From assembly GCA_035063765.1 (NCBI GenBank), contig JAPSFT010000011.1, positions 1-64,000 on the forward strand: a stretch of 64,000 nt of DNA, written 5' to 3'. The number at the start of each line of letters is the position of its first letter. The stretch's first letter is position 1. Source of the DNA: Deltaproteobacteria bacterium (GTDB lineage: Bacteria; Myxococcota_A; UBA9160; PR03). The position numbers and the translations under genes are program-made. Below the pieces are notes generated by a model that ran no database searches, was not told the DNA's origin, and saw only the letters and a list, made by a program, of their open reading frames with translations. Shown here one piece after another: positions 60,111-64,000 of the stretch.

Positions 60111-62084
60111 TCAGGGCGCGGGAAGCTCGATCAGCACGAGCGTCTCGCCGGGCTCTCCGGGCTCGACGGCGAACGAGCCGCGATGGGCCCGCACGACCGC
60201 CTCGACCACCGCCACCGCGAGCGTGTTCTCGCTCATCCGCAGCGCGAGGTCCGGCGTCGTGCCCGCGCCGCGCGAGCGCAGGAGCACGCGGAGCCGGGCG
60301 GCGCCCGTGCCCTCGCCGCCGTGGTGGCGCGTCCCGAGGTAGAGGTCCCCCTGGTCGGGCAGGGAGGCGAGCGTCTCCTCGAGCAGCAGGCCGAGCGCGA
60401 AGCGAAGCTGCTCGAGATCCCCGAGCGCGAGCGGGTGCTCGCGGTCGAGCTCCTCGAGCACCACCAGGCGGTGCTCCTGGACGCGCGCGGTCTGGAGCTG
60501 GAGCAGGCGGGCGAGCAGCGCCGACACGTCGACCGGCTCGCGCGCGGGCGCCGGCAGCCAGCCGAGCCGCGCGAGCGTCTCCACCACCGCCTCGATGCGC
60601 CGCGTGTCGGCCTCGACGCGCTCGGCGAACTGGGCGCGGAACTCGGGGTCGTCGAAGCGGCCCGGCAGCATCTGCGCGAAGGTGCGGATGCCGACGAGCG
60701 GGTTGCCCACCTCGTGGGCGACGGCGGCGGCGAGGCGGCGGATGGGCGCGGGGTCGGAAGGAGGGGCGGCCGCGAGGGGCTCGGAGGTGACCAAGGGCGC
60801 GCGAGCACCGGCGCTCGCACTCGTCGCCGGCGCGCTGGCGTCCTCATGACTTCGCTCGCCTGCGGCTCGCTGCGCGCTCGCTGGGCTCGCTTGCTGCGGG
60901 GTCGCTCCGGCTGCCGGTGCCGGTGCCGGCGGCTGCGACTCGCTCGCGCAGGCCTCGCCGAGCGACTCGAAGACGAGCTCGCTGGCGGGGATCGGGTCGC
61001 GGGAGGCGGTGGCGAGCGTCCGGCGGACGACGGCTTCGAGCTCGCGGGCGTTGCCGGGCCACGCGTGGGCGTGGAGCACCGCGAGCGCGTCGTCGGCGAA
61101 GCGCGGGACCGGCCGGCCGGCGGGGCGCAGGGCGCCCCAGGCCCGAAGCGTCCCGGCCGCGATGCGGTCGATCGCGGCGGGCCGCTCGCGCAGGGGCGGG
61201 ATGCGCACGACGAGTCCCGCGAGTGCGCTCGCGAGGGCGGGCTCGAGCCGGTCCTCCACGGCCGGGTCGCCGGCGGTTGCCATCCAGCGCACGGCGGCGG
61301 CCGGCAGCGCCCCGGGCGGCGGGCCGTCCTCGATCCAGCCGGCGAGCCGGTGCTGGGCCGTGGGATCGAGCGCGTCGGCCGCCTCGACGCAGACGGTGAG
61401 CACACCCGCCGGCCCCGGCGACTCCGGCACCAGGCCGGCGAGCAACGCGGCGGGCTCGAGCCCGTGCGCGCCCGTGACGCTTGCGAAGGCGCCGGGCGAC
61501 GCGCCGCCGAGGCCCGCCTGGAGGTGCAGGGTCCGGGCCAGGAGTCCCCGCCCGGTGCCGCCCTCGCCGCGTACCAGGAGCGGGAGCTGGCGGCGGGCGG
61601 GGTCGATCGCGGCGAGCAGCGCGCTCTCGTCGAGGTCCCCGAGCCAGCGCTCGAAGCGCGCCGCGAGCGCCTCGCGCCGGCTCCGTTCGGAGAGCGCGGC
61701 GGCGCCGCGCCGCGCGAGCGCCGCGCGCAGCCGCTCGCGCAGCTCGCGCGCGTCGCTGGTGACCGTGACGACCTCGGCTGGGAGCGCGTCGAAGAGGCGG
61801 CGCGCCTCCGCGACGTCGCGCGGCTCGGCCAGGATCAGCCAGGAGGGACCCGGCCCGCCGCGCCGCGCGGACTCGCCGGCCAGGCGCGCGGCGGCGCCGT
61901 ACGCCCAGGCGAGCTCGACCTCGAAGTCGCCGCTGGCGCCGAGCAGCACGGCCCGCGGAGCGGGCTCGCTGGCGAGCGCGCCTGCCTCCCCCGGGTCGGC
62001 GACGAGCGGCGTGCCGCCCACGAGTCGCCGCAGCGCCTCGCGCCACCGGGGGTCGCGGTGCACGATCCACAGCCTCGCCGCCAC
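60111..62084 (-). CDS. Kinase with degenerate REC and AAA+ domains
   Basis: A 657-residue protein of unusual make-up. Residues 1-115 resemble a receiver but lack a phosphoacceptor Asp. Residues about 130-380 are like an NtrC AAA+ module: GEGGTGRG (173-180), IPPLRERP (295-302) and HAWPGNARELE (340-350). It has no GAFTGA loop and a poor Walker B. A Pro/Ala linker follows. A HisKA helix has His457 in AHEVGNPLVG. The ATP-binding domain is degenerate (no clear N-box Asn). It may be a sensor that binds the partner NtrC by a decoy AAA+ module. GTG start with GGAG 9 bases away. Confidence 0.78.
   Translation of the reverse strand: MAARLWIVHRDPRWREALRRLVGGTPLVADPGEAGALASEPAPRAVLLGASGDFEVELAWAYGAAARLAGESARRGGPGPSWLILAEPRDVAEARRLFDALPAEVVTVTSDARELRERLRAALARRGAAALSERSRREALAARFERWLGDLDESALLAAIDPARRQLPLLVRGEGGTGRGLLARTLHLQAGLGGASPGAFASVTGAHGLEPAALLAGLVPESPGPAGVLTVCVEAADALDPTAQHRLAGWIEDGPPPGALPAAAVRWMATAGDPAVEDRLEPALASALAGLVVRIPPLRERPAAIDRIAAGTLRAWGALRPAGRPVPRFADDALAVLHAHAWPGNARELEAVVRRTLATASRDPIPASELVFESLGEACASESQPPAPAPAAGATPQQASPASAQRAAGERSHEDASAPATSASAGARAPLVTSEPLAAAPPSDPAPIRRLAAAVAHEVGNPLVGIRTFAQMLPGRFDDPEFRAQFAERVEADTRRIEAVVETLARLGWLPAPAREPVDVSALLARLLQLQTARVQEHRLVVLEELDREHPLALGDLEQLRFALGLLLEETLASLPDQGDLYLGTRHHGGEGTGAARLRVLLRSRGAGTTPDLALRMSENTLAVAVVEAVVRAHRGSFAVEPGEPGETLVLIELPAP
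60851..60876. repeat. 26-bp dispersed repeat, copy B
   Basis: TTCGCTCGCCTGCGGCTCGC followed by TGCGCG matches the minus strand of 16933-16958 at 25 of 26 positions. Here it is read in frame in the Pro/Ala/Ser linker of the kinase. This would be an unusual place for a REP-type insertion. Confidence 0.45.
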
Positions 62085-62140
62085 TTCCGCATTCTCCGCA
62101 ACAGACGATCCGCGAGCGCAGCGCTCGCCTCGGGGCCGGG

Positions 62141-62156
62141 GCAAGCCGCGTGCCAA
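62141..62156 (-). promoter_or_regulatory. Sigma54 promoter of kinase gene
   Basis: On the minus strand TTGGCACGCGGCTTGC matches TGGCACG-N4-TTGC perfectly, with ten bases between GG and GC. Transcription would begin about 46 bases before the GTG at 62084. It implies that the kinase is under sigma54 control, possibly by the NtrC-type regulator next to it. The divergent thyX gene starts at 62372. Confidence 0.85.
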
Positions 62157-62371
62157 GGGTGGCGCGGGAGTGCGCGATCCGCAGCTCGGGTGCAGTGCCT
62201 CGCCCAAGGTCTGTCGCGCCCGGCGGAAGTCGGTTCCGGCCGGCGACCGTCGCGCCGTGCCCGGCCCCGGGCTCGCTGCGCGCGCGGAGGCAGGGAGCTG
62301 TCCAAAGTGGGAAGCGCGCGGGAGCTTCCTTGCTGGGGGTGGGGGGCTCTGCCAGAGTAGGCGCCAACCCC

Positions 62372-63961
62372 ATGGCGGCACTCCACGGCGCGAGCGAAGT
62401 CCTCGGCTCCGGCGCGGATCCGGCCCCGTCCGTCCGCGACGGTGGCCCGGAGGTCCGGCTCCGCAACGGGTTCGAGCGCCCCTACGACGACGCGATCGCC
62501 GCCGCCCGCACCTGCTACTCGCCGCGCGTCATCGAGGCCGGCGAGGTCACGGCCCGCCAGCGCCGCCAGATCGGCCCGCTCACCTTCCAGGGCGGACACC
62601 ACACGGTGTACCAGCACGCAACCTTCGAGTTCTCGCTCTCGGGGGTGTCGCGCCAGCTCGTCTGGTGCTTCCTGCACGCCTTTCCCTTCTACAACACCGA
62701 GCAGCAGAGCCAGCGCTACGTGCGCCTCGACGAGCCGCGCGCGCACGTCCCGCCCGCCCTGCGCGGCGAGGCGCGCGAGCTCTACGTGGGCGCCATCGAG
62801 CGCGCCTGGCAGGCGTACCGCGAGCTGACGCAGCGGCTGGTCCCGGTGACGCGCGGGATCCTGTCGGGGCTCTGGCGCCTCGACCGGCGCAAACAGACGG
62901 CCTTCGCGCGCGACGTCGCCCGCGAGGCCGAGAAGAAGGCGATCGAGACCGCCCGCTACGTGATCCCGATCGCCTGCCACACGGCGATGGTCTACACGGT
63001 CTCGGGGCTGGTGCTGCACCGCCTGCGCCGGATGGCCGCCGCCAGCGACGCGCCCGACGAGGCGCGCGACGTGGTGGGCCGCATGGTCGCCCTGGTGGAG
63101 CGCGTCGACCCGGCCTTCTTCTCGGAGGTGGGCGACCCCCCGCGCGCCGGCGACGAGGTGGTCGAGAGCCGGACGGCGCCGGCGCGCGTCGGCGACGCCG
63201 CCGCGGCCGCCGCCTTCGACGCCGCGCTCGGCGGGCGCCGCTCGCTGCTCGTCGACTGGGGCGCCCGCGCGCCGCAGGTGGTGGCCGAGGCCGTGCGCCA
63301 CGTGCTGGGCCGTCCCGAGCTGTCGGACCCCGAGGCCCTGGCGCTGGCCCTCGACCCGGCGCGCAACCCGTACCGGCTCGACACCCTGAACGTCTCGACC
63401 CACGCCCCCGTGATGCGCGCGCTCGAGCACGCGCACTACACCTTCCGCAAGAAGCTCTCGCACACGGCCGACTCGCAGGACCAGCGCCACCGGATGGTGC
63501 CGGGGTCGCGGCCGCTGCTCTCGCGCACGGTGCCGGCCGCCGTCGACGTCGTCGAGCCGGAGCTGATCCGCGGTGACCCGGGCTGCCACGCGCTCTTCGT
63601 CGAGGCGGTGGAGGCAGCCTGGGACGCCCGGGCGCGGCTCCTGGCGCTCGGCGCCACGCCGGAGCTCGCGCTCTACGTGCTGCCCAACGCGCTGGCGGTG
63701 CGCTTCGAGGAGTCGGGCTCGCTCCTGCACCTGCTCCACAAGTGGACGATGCGCACCTGCTTCAACGCGCAGCGCGAGATCTACGAGGCCTCGCTGGACG
63801 AGCTGGCCCAGGTGCGCGCGCTGCACCCCGAGCTGGTGCGCCACGTGGGGCCTCCGTGCTTCGTGCGCGACGGCCTCGCCAGGCCGCGCTGCACCGAGGG
63901 CAGCCACTTCTGCGGCGTGCCCGTCTGGCGCAGCTTCCCCGACGTCGAGCGGAGCATCTGA
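62372..63961 (+). CDS. thyX: FAD-dependent thymidylate synthase, long form
   Basis: A 529-residue protein about twice the length of a normal ThyX (220-250). Two ThyX-like halves are seen. The first has QLVWCFLHAFPFYNTEQQSQRY, a variant of the RHR-x7-S-x-R(Y) signature. The second has SHTADSQDQRHRMVPGSRP and a C-terminal YVLPNALAVRFEESG. Long ThyX forms occur in some deltaproteobacteria-like genomes. Makes dTMP from dUMP using FADH2 and methylene-folate. Which half is active cannot be told. The stop overlaps the next start (TGATG). Confidence 0.82.
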   Translation: MAALHGASEVLGSGADPAPSVRDGGPEVRLRNGFERPYDDAIAAARTCYSPRVIEAGEVTARQRRQIGPLTFQGGHHTVYQHATFEFSLSGVSRQLVWCFLHAFPFYNTEQQSQRYVRLDEPRAHVPPALRGEARELYVGAIERAWQAYRELTQRLVPVTRGILSGLWRLDRRKQTAFARDVAREAEKKAIETARYVIPIACHTAMVYTVSGLVLHRLRRMAAASDAPDEARDVVGRMVALVERVDPAFFSEVGDPPRAGDEVVESRTAPARVGDAAAAAAFDAALGGRRSLLVDWGARAPQVVAEAVRHVLGRPELSDPEALALALDPARNPYRLDTLNVSTHAPVMRALEHAHYTFRKKLSHTADSQDQRHRMVPGSRPLLSRTVPAAVDVVEPELIRGDPGCHALFVEAVEAAWDARARLLALGATPELALYVLPNALAVRFEESGSLLHLLHKWTMRTCFNAQREIYEASLDELAQVRALHPELVRHVGPPCFVRDGLARPRCTEGSHFCGVPVWRSFPDVERSI

Positions 63962-64000
63962 TGAGGCGTTCCGGGCTCGCCGCGGCGCTGGCCGCCGCCC
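63961..64000 (+). CDS. Start of unknown gene (partial)
   Basis: ATG at 63961 overlaps the thyX stop by one base. Thirteen residues are visible (MRRSGLAAALAAA), which look like the start of a signal peptide or TM segment. The rest is outside the window. Confidence 0.5.
   Translation, partial: MRRSGLAAALAAA

Overview
This is a 64 kb stretch of a very GC-rich Gram-negative chromosome. Evidence for a Gram-negative cell: an outer-membrane porin, an LptM-like lipoprotein, LspA, TatAC and a bifunctional PBP1b. Several traits together (NtrC-type sigma54 regulators, a PEP-CTERM protein, a long two-domain ThyX, a KGCYTGQE YgfZ, many acyl-CoA dehydrogenases, an F420-type LLM oxidoreductase) suggest an uncultured lineage of the former Deltaproteobacteria, such as Myxococcota or Binatota. 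That placement is inference. I saw no rRNA, tRNA, CRISPR array, transposase or prophage gene.

Layout. 0-14 kb: an acyl-CoA dehydrogenase (ACAD), four paralogous 7-TM proteins of unknown function, aat and a SMUG1 glycosylase, a second ACAD, a secreted DUF3604 protein, a PIG-L deacetylase, an alkyladenine glycosylase, a secreted phosphoesterase and a FadE26/FadE27-like ACAD pair. 14-15.6 kb: a HAD phosphatase, a nested palindromic element and a PEP-CTERM protein. 15.7-23 kb: an operon that closely resembles the mycobacterial cholesterol side-chain (igr) locus: FadE29-like, ChsH2, FadE28-like, ChsH1, Ltp2, FadA5-like thiolase, followed by a Hsd4/ChsB1-like SDR. 23-31 kb: glnS, a second DUF35/Ltp2-like aldolase pair, an LLM oxidoreductase, a FATP-type acyl-CoA synthetase, a P450-type ferredoxin and a membrane phosphoesterase. 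31-36.5 kb: a flippase-like protein, a tyrosine phosphatase, two dodecins, a nucleotidyltransferase, YgfZ and a DUF2064 protein in a tightly overlapping run. 36.6-41 kb: a porin, then glnB-glnA. 41-48 kb: dapB, dapA, dapF, lptM, argH, then PBP1b and lspA. 48-56 kb: an IclR regulator, an ACAD, malic enzyme and a three-gene propionyl/acyl-CoA carboxylase. 56-64 kb: TatAC, PilZ, an HD-GYP response regulator, an NtrC-type regulator, an unusual kinase and ThyX.

How the genes may work together. Three ACAD transcription units carry an operator matching TNNAACNNGTTNNA, the consensus of the mycobacterial sterol repressor KstR. Two copies match fully and one has a single mismatch. Together with the igr-like operon this suggests steroid, bile-acid or isoprenoid side-chain degradation. 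The propionyl-CoA expected from the Ltp2 step could be used by the carboxylase at 52-55.6 kb. No KstR homologue, cytochrome P450 or steroid-ring-cleavage gene lies in the window.

A second circuit is visible at 56.8-62.2 kb. Near-perfect sigma54 promoters precede both the HD-GYP gene and the kinase gene that flank an NtrC-like activator. A PilZ gene lies directly downstream of the HD-GYP gene. This looks like a sigma54-controlled cyclic-di-GMP module. Sigma54 elements also precede glnB and, far upstream, the porin.
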